A stretch of DNA of 64,000 bases, taken from assembly GCA_040902725.1 (NCBI GenBank), contig JBBDWU010000009.1, forward strand, positions 1-64,000. Reading direction: 5' to 3'. The notes under the pieces were generated by a model. That model had not been told where the DNA came from. It saw only the letters and a program-made list of their open reading frames with translations, and did no database searches. Positions 50,844 to 58,568 of this stretch are shown here, piece after piece. Source of the DNA: JACVRU01 sp040902725. Its GTDB lineage: Bacteria > Actinomycetota > Thermoleophilia > Gaiellales > Gaiellaceae. The translations under genes were made by a program, and so were the position numbers. Position 1 is the first letter of the stretch. Each line of letters starts with the position of its first letter.

Positions 50844-51307
50844 GTACCGGCATGCGCGTGGCCCTCGCCTCCGACCACGCCGGCTTGCGCCTCAAGCAGC
50901 AGCTGCTCAAGGAGCTCGCGGGCGAGGCTGAGCTCTTCGATCTCGGCACCGACAGTGAGGAGCCGGTCGACTATCCGGACATCGCCGCCAGGCTCAGCGA
51001 CTTCGTCCGCGCCGGCGACGCCGAACGCGGCATCTTGATCTGCGGCAGTGGCGCCGGCGCGTCGATCGCCGCGAACAAGATTGGCGGCATCCGCGCCGCG
51101 CTCGCCCACGACGTCTACACCGCCCATCAGGCGGTCGAGCACGACGACGCCAACATCATCGTCTTCGGCGCGCGCGTGATCGCGCCGCCGCTCGCGCTCG
51201 ATCTGGCGCGCACGTTCCTCGCCGCCTCGTACACCGGCGCCGAGCGGCACGTCCGCCGTCTAGCGAAAATCACGGCGCTCGAGGCCCGCGAATCGAGGGA
51301 CCGCTGA
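50840..51307 (+). CDS. rpiB: Ribose-5-phosphate isomerase B
   Basis: 155-aa RpiB (LacA/RpiB family): MRVALASDHAGLRLKQQLLK, DLGTDSEEPVDYPDIAARLS, catalytic Cys loop GILICGSGAGASIAANKIGG, and IRAALAHDVYTAHQAVEHDD. Interconverts ribose- and ribulose-5-phosphate. GTG 50840 overlaps the GH15 stop. Confidence 0.95.
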   Translation: MSTGMRVALASDHAGLRLKQQLLKELAGEAELFDLGTDSEEPVDYPDIAARLSDFVRAGDAERGILICGSGAGASIAANKIGGIRAALAHDVYTAHQAVEHDDANIIVFGARVIAPPLALDLARTFLAASYTGAERHVRRLAKITALEARESRDR

Positions 51308-51350
51308 ACCCGCCCTGGCGCCGGCCTGCATCGATCGGCGGCTTGATCGA

Positions 51351-52016
51351 CTAGCAGGTCGCGCAGCCGCAGCTCTCGCCACGCCAGCTCTCGCGGCCCT
51401 CGCGGATCGCAAGCGCGGCGATAGCGAGCGCCGCGATCGGGTCGAGCCACCACCAGCCGAGGAGCGCGTTCCCCAGAAGTCCGGCCAGGACGGCAACGGC
51501 GAGGTAGCCACAGAGGATGTTCTGCGTGCCTTCGCCGCGCGTGGCGCCGGAGCCGAGTTTGTGCGCGAGCTGCTTCTTCGCGCGGCCGAGGAGCGGCATC
51601 CCGACCGCACTTGTCGCCACCAGGGCGATCCCGATCCAACTCGTCTGCGGCTGATCACCGTGCCAGAGCTTGCTCAGTGCTTCGTAAGCGACATAGGGAG
51701 CGAGGATGAAGAACTGGACAGCGACGATTCTGTGTGCGCGCGCCTCGGCCTTCTCAGAGTGCAGCCGCGAGCCGGTGAAGCGCCAGACGATGACCAGACT
51801 GGCGAAGCCTTCGACGAATGCGTTGATGCCGAAGCCGGTCAATGCGATCGAGCCGGCGATGACGCCGGTCGCGATCCCGACGATTCCTTCCGTGCCCATC
51901 CAAGCCAGCGAAAGCCAAGACAGAAGTCGTGCCCGACGCGCGCTGCGCAGCCACTCCGGTGAGCGCGTCGGCGCCGCCGGTCCGAGGACGTCGAGTTCGC
52001 GGACCGTGGTACTCAC
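51351..52016 (-). CDS. Cation-diffusion-facilitator-like transporter
   Basis: 221-aa protein with about six helices: SWLSLAWMGTEGIVGIATG, ALTGFGINAFVEGFASLVIV, and WWWLDPIAALAIAALAIREG. It resembles CDF/ZitB-like carriers, with a Cys-rich end (SCGCATC) that may bind soft metal. It is co-transcribed with the ArsR gene (4-bp overlap) as in CadC/CmtR-type pairs. The usual D-x3-D metal site is not clearly seen. Confidence 0.8.
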   Translation of the reverse strand: MSTTVRELDVLGPAAPTRSPEWLRSARRARLLSWLSLAWMGTEGIVGIATGVIAGSIALTGFGINAFVEGFASLVIVWRFTGSRLHSEKAEARAHRIVAVQFFILAPYVAYEALSKLWHGDQPQTSWIGIALVATSAVGMPLLGRAKKQLAHKLGSGATRGEGTQNILCGYLAVAVLAGLLGNALLGWWWLDPIAALAIAALAIREGRESWRGESCGCATC

Positions 52017-52372
52017 GCCGTAACCTCGGCACCCAGGACCGCAGCGAGGAGAGCGCGCCCGGCCGGGGTCAGTGAGTACATGACCATCTTCCCCAAGCGG
52101 CGCGACTCAACGAGGCCGTGTGAACGCAGCGCGCGCAGATGATGCGAGACGAGGTTCTGCGAACGTTCAGCAATCCAGGCGAGATCGCAGACGCAGAGCT
52201 CGTCCGCCTCCGCGAGCGTGGCCGCGAGCGAGAGTCGAGTCGGGTCGGCCAGCCCGCGGGCACGTTCAGCTGCCAGGCGCAGCTCGTTGGCGCGCTCAAG
52301 TGTGCGCGTGCGGATAGCTTCCGCAACTGGCAGATCGAGGCAGAGGAGGTCGCAGCGGTCGTCAGCTTCCAT
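52013..52372 (-). CDS. ArsR/SmtB-family metal sensor
   Basis: 119-aa winged-helix repressor. Metal ligands CDLLC near the N-terminus and ELCVCDL (C-V-C) as in CadC/CmtR; recognition region SQNLVSHHLRALRSHGLVES; GKMVMYSLTPAG wing. Probably represses the adjacent efflux gene until Cd/Pb/Zn/Hg binds. Confidence 0.9.
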   Translation of the reverse strand: MEADDRCDLLCLDLPVAEAIRTRTLERANELRLAAERARGLADPTRLSLAATLAEADELCVCDLAWIAERSQNLVSHHLRALRSHGLVESRRLGKMVMYSLTPAGRALLAAVLGAEVTA

Positions 52373-52770
52373 CTCTTTACTCTAACGCCTGTTGATGCGT
52401 TGTCGCGTAGGTCTCCCGTCTTGTTGGGGCGACGGCCGCGTCGAGGGCGACGGTGTCCCGCGCGTCAACGATCAGCCGGCACTCACCGCCGTTACCGTTT
52501 GCGGCCTGCAACCGGCCACGGCCAATCCGGCAACTGTGCGACGGCCGGCAGCTCGTCGACGATCAGCGCCTCGAGCTCGCGCACCTGCTCCCCATCTCGT
52601 AACCAGTAGCGCGTCGCGGCAGAGCCGCGTGACCAAGGCCAGCGCGGAGCGGCGACGATCGCGATCAATGGTCGCGGCGTTCCGAAATCGGCGTTCGCGG
52701 CTAAGCACCGACGGTCTCGCGTTTTCAGTTGCGACAAAGAAACAGCCCTGTTTCCAGGGCTTTTTTTATT
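52373..52770. other. Right island end, no assigned gene
   Basis: About 400 bp. A minus-strand frame of 81 aa (52492-52737, e.g. PWPVAGRKR at its end) is open but matches no family I know. No integrase remnant recognised. Ends in a bidirectional terminator next to tRNA-Val. Confidence 0.5.
52744..52767. terminator. Bidirectional terminator by tRNA-Val
   Basis: AGCCCTG-TTTC-CAGGGCT followed by TTTTTT on the plus strand. On the minus strand the hairpin follows the tRNA and is trailed by TGTTTCTTTG. Ends the tRNA transcript and separates island from chromosome. Confidence 0.75.
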
Positions 52771-52816
52771 ATGGGCGGTACTGGGCTCGAACCAGTGACC
52801 CCCAGCTTGTCGAGCT
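52771..52816 (-). repeat. attR-like copy, 3' half of functional tRNA-Val
   Basis: 46-bp direct repeat identical to 40960-41005, here forming the 3' end through the anticodon loop of the complete tRNA. The crossover lies within or near this block. Confidence 0.88.
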
Positions 52817-52844
52817 GGTGCTCTCCCAACTGAGCTAACCGCCC
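52772..52844 (-). tRNA. tRNA-Val (GAC anticodon)
   Basis: 73-nt cloverleaf: acceptor GGGCGGT/ACCGCCC with discriminator A, D-arm GCTC..GAGC, anticodon stem CCAGC/GCTGG with loop TCGACAA (anticodon GAC, reads GTC), T-arm with GGTTCGAGCC. CCA is not encoded. It is the insertion site of the mercury island. Confidence 0.95.
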
Positions 52845-52863
52845 TCGGCCGGGATTGTAGCCG

Positions 52864-53334
52864 TCAGGTCTCCGGGTTGTCCGAGCCCGGAACCGGCACC
52901 TGCTCCCACGTGACGATCTGGCCGGCGTCGACGGTGAAGCGCGCCGCGGCCAGTGTCCCGGGCGGCACGTCGCAGCGGCTCCGCCCCCGGTGGCCGAGCT
53001 CGAAGGTGGCCGTGACCGCGTCTTCGCCCTCCACGGCGACGTCGACGACCCGGCCCGAGCAGGGCAGCGAGCGGTTGAAGCGGACGGCTTCGCCCTCCGT
53101 CTCGAGCTCGTACACCGCGCCGCCCTGGATCACGCGCGCGCCCGGAGCGAAGAGCCGGCCGGCGGCCTGATTGTCATCCGAGTTGAGCGCCTGGCTCCAC
53201 TCGCGCACGACCTCCTCGGGCGTCGCCTCCCCGCCGCCGCACCCCGCGGCGAGCGCGATCAGCGCAAGAAGGGCAGCGGATCGACCGGCGTGCCGCGCTG
53301 GCGGAGCTCGAAGTGGAGATGGGTTCCCGTGCAC
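52864..53334 (-). CDS. NTF2-like lipoprotein
   Basis: About 130-156 aa. A lipobox (LLALIALAAGCGG) precedes EATPEEVVREWSQALNSDD, LFAPGARVIQGG and LELGHRGRSRCDVPP, resembling small NTF2-like secreted proteins. The only usual start is GTG 53334, 76 bp inside the upstream peptidase gene. The signal peptide itself begins at codons without ATG/GTG/TTG. Start uncertain. Confidence 0.65.
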   Translation of the reverse strand: MHGNPSPLRAPPARHAGRSAALLALIALAAGCGGGEATPEEVVREWSQALNSDDNQAAGRLFAPGARVIQGGAVYELETEGEAVRFNRSLPCSGRVVDVAVEGEDAVTATFELGHRGRSRCDVPPGTLAAARFTVDAGQIVTWEQVPVPGSDNPET

Positions 53335-53690
53335 GATCCCGTGCAGCCGGCCAGCCCGAGCGGCGTGCCGGCGGCGACCCATTCTCCCTCCCGGACGTCC
53401 GCGCGCGAGAGGTGTGCGTAGAGCGTCTCGTGCCCGTCGCGATGGTCGAGCATGACGACGAGCCCGTAGCCCTCGTAGCCGCCGATGTACCCGACCGACT
53501 CGACCCGGCCCGTCGCGGCCGCCACGACCTGCGGCCGCCGCAGCACGCCGATGTCGATGCCGAGGTGCATCCGGCCCCAGCGCGGCCCGAAGCCGTCGTT
53601 GATCCGGCCCTGTGCCGGCCAGTCCAGGGAGAACGGCTGCGGCGCCGCCGCCAGCGAGATCGCCGTCGCCACGGTCGCCAGAAATTCCAT
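53259..53690 (-). CDS. Secreted M23 metallopeptidase
   Basis: 143-aa LytM-type zinc endopeptidase. Signal sequence MEFLATVATAISLAAA; zinc motif MHLGIDIG (H-x3-D), then TLYAHLS and THLHFELRQ (H-x-H). It trims peptidoglycan cross-links or activates amidases. A close tandem copy lies immediately upstream (53691). Confidence 0.9.
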   Translation of the reverse strand: MEFLATVATAISLAAAPQPFSLDWPAQGRINDGFGPRWGRMHLGIDIGVLRRPQVVAAATGRVESVGYIGGYEGYGLVVMLDHRDGHETLYAHLSRADVREGEWVAAGTPLGLAGCTGSCTGTHLHFELRQRGTPVDPLPFLR

Positions 53691-54134
53691 CTAAAAGAAC
53701 CTCACCGGGTTGATCGCGCGGCCCCAGTGGCGGACCTCGAAGTGCAGGTGCGTCCCGGTGCAGTGGCCCGTGCAGCCGGCGATGCCGAGCCGCCGCCCGG
53801 CCCACACGCGCTGGCCGGGGCGGACGGCGACGCTCGAGAGGTGCGCGTACAGCGTCCGGTAGCCGTTCGCGTGGGCGACGACGACGATCTTGCCGTAGCC
53901 GTCGTAGCCGGCCTGGTAGCCGACCCTGAGGACGCGCCCGCCCGCCGCGGCGATGATCCCGAGCCGCCGCAGCCGTCCGAAGTCGACTCCCTCGTGGCCG
54001 CGCGCGCCTCCGAAGCCGGACGTGATCGGCCCGGCGGCCGGCCGGACGAGCGCGAGCGTCGCCGCCTTGGCGGCGGACACGAACGCGAGGAGGCTCGCCC
54101 CGATCAGGGCGATTAGCAGCATGGGCAGCCGCAT
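53691..54134 (-). CDS. Secreted M23 metallopeptidase, tandem copy
   Basis: 147 aa with signal peptide LLIALIGASLLAFVSAA, zinc motif GHEGVDFG, TLYAHLSSVAV and CTGTHLHFEVRHW. Shares the conserved CTGxCTGTHLHFE block with the next gene, so the pair arose by duplication. The stop is adjacent to the following ATG. Confidence 0.92.
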   Translation of the reverse strand: MRLPMLLIALIGASLLAFVSAAKAATLALVRPAAGPITSGFGGARGHEGVDFGRLRRLGIIAAAGGRVLRVGYQAGYDGYGKIVVVAHANGYRTLYAHLSSVAVRPGQRVWAGRRLGIAGCTGHCTGTHLHFEVRHWGRAINPVRFF

Positions 54135-54167
54135 GAAGCGCGGCAGGGTAGCCGAAAAATGCCGCCA

Positions 54168-55379
54168 TTAGAAGATTTCGGGCACCAGGGCGCGACATCC
54201 GCCCTGAACACCGCATCCGCGCGCGCGATCGCGCCCTCCCGCAACTCCTCGACGCGGGAGGCTCGCTGGAGCCGCGCGAACGTGAAGCCGCCGAGGAAGA
54301 CAGAGCCCAGCGCCGTCACGTCGAGCTCCAGGTCGGGCTCGTCCTCCGTGCGCGCCGCCTCGCCCCCTTCGAGCGCCCAGCGGCCCTCGTTCCAGGGGCA
54401 GAACTCGTCCCGCACCTCGAAGACGACCCGGCCGTCGGCAGCGTAGGAGCGGCCCGACAGCGCGGCGCCCACGTCCACGAGTCGAACCCAGAGCGCGTCG
54501 CCGACCCGGTAGCCCGCCCGCCGCGGCTCGGCTAGGAGCAGGAAGAGCGGGTGGTCGGGTGGCAGCAGGAAGGCCTGGATCGTCTCGGTCCAATCGACGT
54601 CCAGCAAGTAGCGCCAGACTTCGCGCGTCGCCTCGGGCGTAAGCCCGACCGCCTCGCCCACGCTGACCTTGGCCGTCGAGACGCCGCCCTCCCACGAGGG
54701 CGAGTGGACGGTACGTGGCATAGCCGTCGACGGCGCCGTCGGTCTCGTGGACGGCGAAGCGTCGCGGGCCCCTGCCTCGGCGCCACCGCTCCGGGTCGTA
54801 GAGCAGGCGGTGCGTCCACCACGCCTCGCCGCGTGCGAAAGCTCCCGGCGTGCGGAGGCGCGCCACGTCCCAGACCGGGGGCAGCACGCGCTCCGCCTCA
54901 TCCCGGTCGACGATCCTGACGCGGCCAACCGGCTCGAACGGCTGCGCGAACGCGGCCCGGTCGCGGCCGATGGCGATCTCGCCCGCGAGGGAGGCGAGCC
55001 CATAGCCGAAGCGCGGGTAGATGGGTGCCTCCGAGGCCCAGAGGGCCGCGATCGGCTCGCCGCGCTCGCGCACGTCGTCGATCTGCGCCCGCATCATCGC
55101 CGTCAGCACGCCGCGCCGGCGATGGGTCGGGTAGACGCCGACGAAGGTGACGCCCGCGCACGGCATCGTGCCGCCGGGAACGGTGAACTCGAAGGGAAAG
55201 ACGGCGGCGCCGCCGACGATCTGGCCGTCGACGATGGCCGCGTGCATGCGGTCGAGCGGGATCAGCGCCAGCTCGCGCTCCAGCTCCTCGTCGTCGGCAG
55301 GCTCGCCGAAGTACTGGCCGATCGCGAAGCCGGCCTGCCGGAACTCCTCCTTGTCCGCGACCGGCCGGACGTCGATCAC
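54168..55379 (-). pseudogene. Eis-like N-acetyltransferase with two frameshifts
   Basis: GNAT protein of the Eis type (about 400 aa): AAVFPFEFTVPGGTMPCAGV, VGVYPTHRRRGVLTAMM acetyl-CoA loop, YPRFGYGLAS. Frame is lost after DGAVDGYATYR (near 54711), continues in the next frame as GGVSTAKVSVGEAVG to about 54180, and one more missing base in a C-run before EIF restores the original stop. Decay or sequencing error. GTG 55379 overlaps the pcrA stop. Confidence 0.75.
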
Positions 55380-57523
55380 GCGATCTTCTCCAGGGGCGCA
55401 TACTCGAGCATCAGCCGGCGGTCGGTGGCGTCGCCCGCGAAGCGGACGATGACGACCCCGCCCGGCTCGAGCCCGATCACGACGCCCTCGCCGAGTGTCG
55501 AATGCCGCACGGAATCGCCGGTCGAGAGTGACGGCACGTTCTCGCGGGGCGTCGTCCCGCGGGACACGCTCTTCCACGACGCAGGCCGCAGCCGCTCGCG
55601 CGCGACCCCCTGCTCCGGCAGCTCGTCGAGGAAGCGCGAGGGCAGGTTGTAGTTGCGGTTGCCCCAGAGCGAGCGCACGGAGGCGTGCGTCAGCGTCAGC
55701 CGCTCCATCGCGCGCGTCATCCCCACGTAGCAGAGCCGCCGCTCCTCCTCGATCCCCTGCTCCTCGACCGAGCGCGAGTGCGGGAAGACGCCCTCCTCCA
55801 GCCCGATCACGTAGACCGCGCGGAACTCGAGCCCCTTCGCGTTGTGGAGGGTCATCAGCGTGACGAGGTTGCCCTCGCCGCGCAGGGCGTCCTGGTCGGA
55901 GTGGAGCGAGATCTCCTGGAGGAAGCCGGAGAGCGTCGGGTCGGGCGCCTCCGCCTGCCACTCGCGCGTCACCCCGACGAGCTCCTGGAGGTTCTCGATC
56001 CGCCCGGCCGCCTCGATCGTCCGCTCGGCCTCGAGCGCCTGCAGCGTCCCCGTCCGCTCGAGCACCTTCTCGAGCAGGTCGGGCACGTCGAGCTCGAGCG
56101 CGCCGGACATCAGCGACTGCATCAGCGTCGCGAACCCCTGAACGGCCTTCAGCGGCGCGCCGGAGACCCCCGCCTCCTCGGCCTGCTTGACCGCGTCCCA
56201 GAGCGATACGCCCTCCGCGGACGCCCAGGCGCTCAGCCGCGCGAGCGTCGTGTCGCCGATCCCGCGGCGCGGGCGGTTCGCGATCCGCAGCAGCGAGACC
56301 TGGTCGTACGGGTTGTCGATCACCTGGAGGTAGGCGATCGCGTCCTTGATCTCGGCGCGCTCGTAGAAGCGCGGGCCGCCGATCACCTGGTAGGCGATGC
56401 CCTGGCGGACAAGCACGTCCTCGAGCACGCGTGACTGCGCATTCGCGCGGTAGAAGATCGCGATCTCGGTGCCCGAGTAGCCCTGCTCGACGAGGACGGC
56501 GAGCTCGGCGGCGACGAAGCGGGCCTCGGCGTGCTCGTCCTCGACCTCGATCACGCGCACGGGGTCGCCGTCGCCGAGCTCCGACCAGAGCTCCTTGGGC
56601 TTGCGCTCGCGGTTGTTGGCGATGACGGCGTTGGCGGCGCTGAGGATCGAGTTCGTGGAGCGGTAGTTCTGCTCCAGCGCGACCGTGCGCGTCTCGCCGA
56701 AGTCGCGCTCGAACTCGAGGATGTTGCGGATGTCGGCGCCGCGGAAGGCGTAGATCGACTGGTCCGGGTCGCCGACGGCGCAGACGTTGCGGTGCTGCTC
56801 GCCCAGGATCTGGAGCAGCCGGTACTGGGCGTGGTTCGTGTCCTGGTACTCGTCGACGAGGATGTAGCGGAACGCCTTCTGCCAGCGCTCGCGCGCCTCC
56901 GGGAAGCGCTCCAGCACCTCGACGGTGAGGAAGAGCATGTCGTCGAAGTCCATCGCGTTCGAGTCGGCCAGCCGCTGCTGGTAGCGCTCGTACACGTCCG
57001 CGACCGTCTGCTCGTAGAAGGTCGAGAGGCGCTTGCGGTACTCGCCGGGGCCGACGAGCCGGTTCTTCGCCGCCGAGATCTGCGAGTGGATGCCGCGCGG
57101 CGTGAACCGCTTCGGGTCGAAGCCCTCCTCCTCGAGCACGTGCTTGACGAGCCGCACCTGGTCGGCCTGGTCGTAGATCGTGAAGTTCGAGCGGTAGCCG
57201 AGCCGCGGCGCCTCGCGGCGCAGGATTCGGCCGCAGGCGGCGTGGAAGGTGAGGATCCAGATCGGGCGCGCGGTGTCGCCGAGCAGCCGCTCGAGCCGGT
57301 CGCGCATCTCGTTGGCGGCGCGGTTGGTGAAGGTGATGGCGAGGATCTCGTTCGGCTTCACGCCGACGGCGGCGATCAGGTGCGCGACGCGGTGGGTGAG
57401 GACGCGCGTCTTGCCCGAGCCGGCGCCCGCGATGACGAGGAGCGGCCCTTCCGTGGCCAGCACGGCTTCCCGCTGGGCGGGGTTCAGGTCGGCGAGGTAG
57501 GTCTCGGGCGGCGCGACGGGCAC
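55376..57523 (-). CDS. pcrA: ATP-dependent DNA helicase PcrA/UvrD
   Basis: 715-aa SF1A helicase for repair and replication-fork clearance. Motifs: LNPAQREAVLATEGPLLVI, Walker A AGAGSGKT, TFTNRAANEM, ILVDEYQDTN, GDPDQSIYAFRGAD, YRSTNSILSAAN, TLHNAKGLEF, and RRLCYVGMTRAMERL. The C-terminal Tudor-like segment (LGEGVVIGLEPGGVVIVRF) binds RNA polymerase in PcrA. Confidence 0.96.
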   Translation of the reverse strand: MPVAPPETYLADLNPAQREAVLATEGPLLVIAGAGSGKTRVLTHRVAHLIAAVGVKPNEILAITFTNRAANEMRDRLERLLGDTARPIWILTFHAACGRILRREAPRLGYRSNFTIYDQADQVRLVKHVLEEEGFDPKRFTPRGIHSQISAAKNRLVGPGEYRKRLSTFYEQTVADVYERYQQRLADSNAMDFDDMLFLTVEVLERFPEARERWQKAFRYILVDEYQDTNHAQYRLLQILGEQHRNVCAVGDPDQSIYAFRGADIRNILEFERDFGETRTVALEQNYRSTNSILSAANAVIANNRERKPKELWSELGDGDPVRVIEVEDEHAEARFVAAELAVLVEQGYSGTEIAIFYRANAQSRVLEDVLVRQGIAYQVIGGPRFYERAEIKDAIAYLQVIDNPYDQVSLLRIANRPRRGIGDTTLARLSAWASAEGVSLWDAVKQAEEAGVSGAPLKAVQGFATLMQSLMSGALELDVPDLLEKVLERTGTLQALEAERTIEAAGRIENLQELVGVTREWQAEAPDPTLSGFLQEISLHSDQDALRGEGNLVTLMTLHNAKGLEFRAVYVIGLEEGVFPHSRSVEEQGIEEERRLCYVGMTRAMERLTLTHASVRSLWGNRNYNLPSRFLDELPEQGVARERLRPASWKSVSRGTTPRENVPSLSTGDSVRHSTLGEGVVIGLEPGGVVIVRFAGDATDRRLMLEYAPLEKIA

Positions 57524-57542
57524 GCGCCGATGCTAGCGGGCG

Positions 57543-58475
57543 CTAGGCCCGCTGAAGGGCCGCGCGCGGGAGCTCGGCGAAGCGGCGGCCGTAGAACGCG
57601 AGCGCGAGCAGCGCGGCGGCCGCGCAGGCCACGGAGCCGACGGCGGGCGCGAGCAGGCTGGCCGCGACGGCGGTCGAGCCGGAGTGGCCCACTGCGGCGA
57701 GCGCGCCGACGGCGGCGCCCTGGTACAGGCCCGCGTTGCCGGGCAGGATCGGCGCGATTCCGGCCAGGCCGGTCATCAGCAGATAGAACATCGCCGCCGC
57801 GAGCGTCGCGTCCACGCCGACCGCCTGGAGCAGGCAGAAGACCGCGGCCCACTTGACGAGCCAGGTTGTGACAGCGACCGCGCCGCCGCCGATCAGGACG
57901 TCGCGCGGCGCGGTGGCGCGCGCGAAGAAGGTGTCGAGCGAGCGCGGGAGCCGGTGGCCCAGCCGCCGATGAAGCGACGACGACGCGGCCATGGCCGTCG
58001 CGGCCATGAGCGCGAGCGCGATCAGCGCGATGCGGCCCCAGGTCGGGATCGGCAGGAAGAAGGCGGCGCCGGCGCCCACGAGGGCGAAGGCGATCGCGTC
58101 GAGCAAGTGCTTGCAGAGCAGGCTGCCGCCGGCCGTCGGCAGTCCCGGCCAGCTCGGCCCGGCGGCGACGCGCAGGATTCCCAGCTTCGAGACCTCGCCG
58201 AGGCGTCCGGGCAGGATCGTGTCGAAGAACGACCCGACGGCGCTGGCGGCGTAGATCGCGCGGAACTCGACCGGCTGCCGCAGGGTCAGCTTCCAGAGCA
58301 GCGCGCGCAGCGGCTGGATGACGATCCACGCGGCGAACGCTCCGCCGAGGTACGCCCAGCTCGGTGACGTGGCGGCGTCGATGACGCCTCCGCCCATCTG
58401 CCTGGCGACCACGACGAAGCCGCCGGCTGTGCCGAGGGCGATGACGAGCACGAGGAGCTGTCTGGGCTTCGGCAA
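57543..58475 (-). CDS. Flippase-like (LPG synthase-type) membrane protein
   Basis: 310-aa protein with about eight helices, of the UPF0104/lysylphosphatidylglycerol-synthase transmembrane family: FFDTILPGRLGEVSKLGILR, LDAIAFALVGAGAAFF and AGIAPILPGNAGLYQGAAVG. There is no catalytic synthase domain, so lipid or polyprenol translocation is more likely. Function inferred from family only. Confidence 0.82.
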   Translation of the reverse strand: MPKPRQLLVLVIALGTAGGFVVVARQMGGGVIDAATSPSWAYLGGAFAAWIVIQPLRALLWKLTLRQPVEFRAIYAASAVGSFFDTILPGRLGEVSKLGILRVAAGPSWPGLPTAGGSLLCKHLLDAIAFALVGAGAAFFLPIPTWGRIALIALALMAATAMAASSSLHRRLGHRLPRSLDTFFARATAPRDVLIGGGAVAVTTWLVKWAAVFCLLQAVGVDATLAAAMFYLLMTGLAGIAPILPGNAGLYQGAAVGALAAVGHSGSTAVAASLLAPAVGSVACAAAALLALAFYGRRFAELPRAALQRA

Positions 58476-58568
58476 GGCTTGAGGTGCTATCGGCAGGTCA
58501 GCCGCAACGGGCGACCTCCATTCGAGCTCCCCAAGGTAGCCTCTCCGTTGCGCCGGTCCCGGAAACGC

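Larger units (their letters stand above)
40960..52816. mobile_element. Mercury-resistance genomic island integrated at tRNA-Val
   Basis: About 11.8 kb bounded by 46-bp direct repeats of the tRNA-Val(GAC) 3' half. The right copy completes the functional tRNA (52772-52844); the left copy is the displaced original 3' end. This is the footprint of a tyrosine-recombinase island. Cargo: merB, two thioredoxin-type genes, ccdA, MerT- and MerP-like genes, two arsR genes, merA, a luciferase-family oxidoreductase, a rhodanese-CBS selenoprotein, GH15, rpiB and a cation-efflux gene. No integrase gene is visible, so it is probably fixed or mobilised in trans. Confidence 0.85.

Noticed and set aside
52392..52838. 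Plus-strand frame of 148 aa over the tRNA-Val gene
   Set aside because: It ends inside the antisense of tRNA-Val and has no recognisable protein features.
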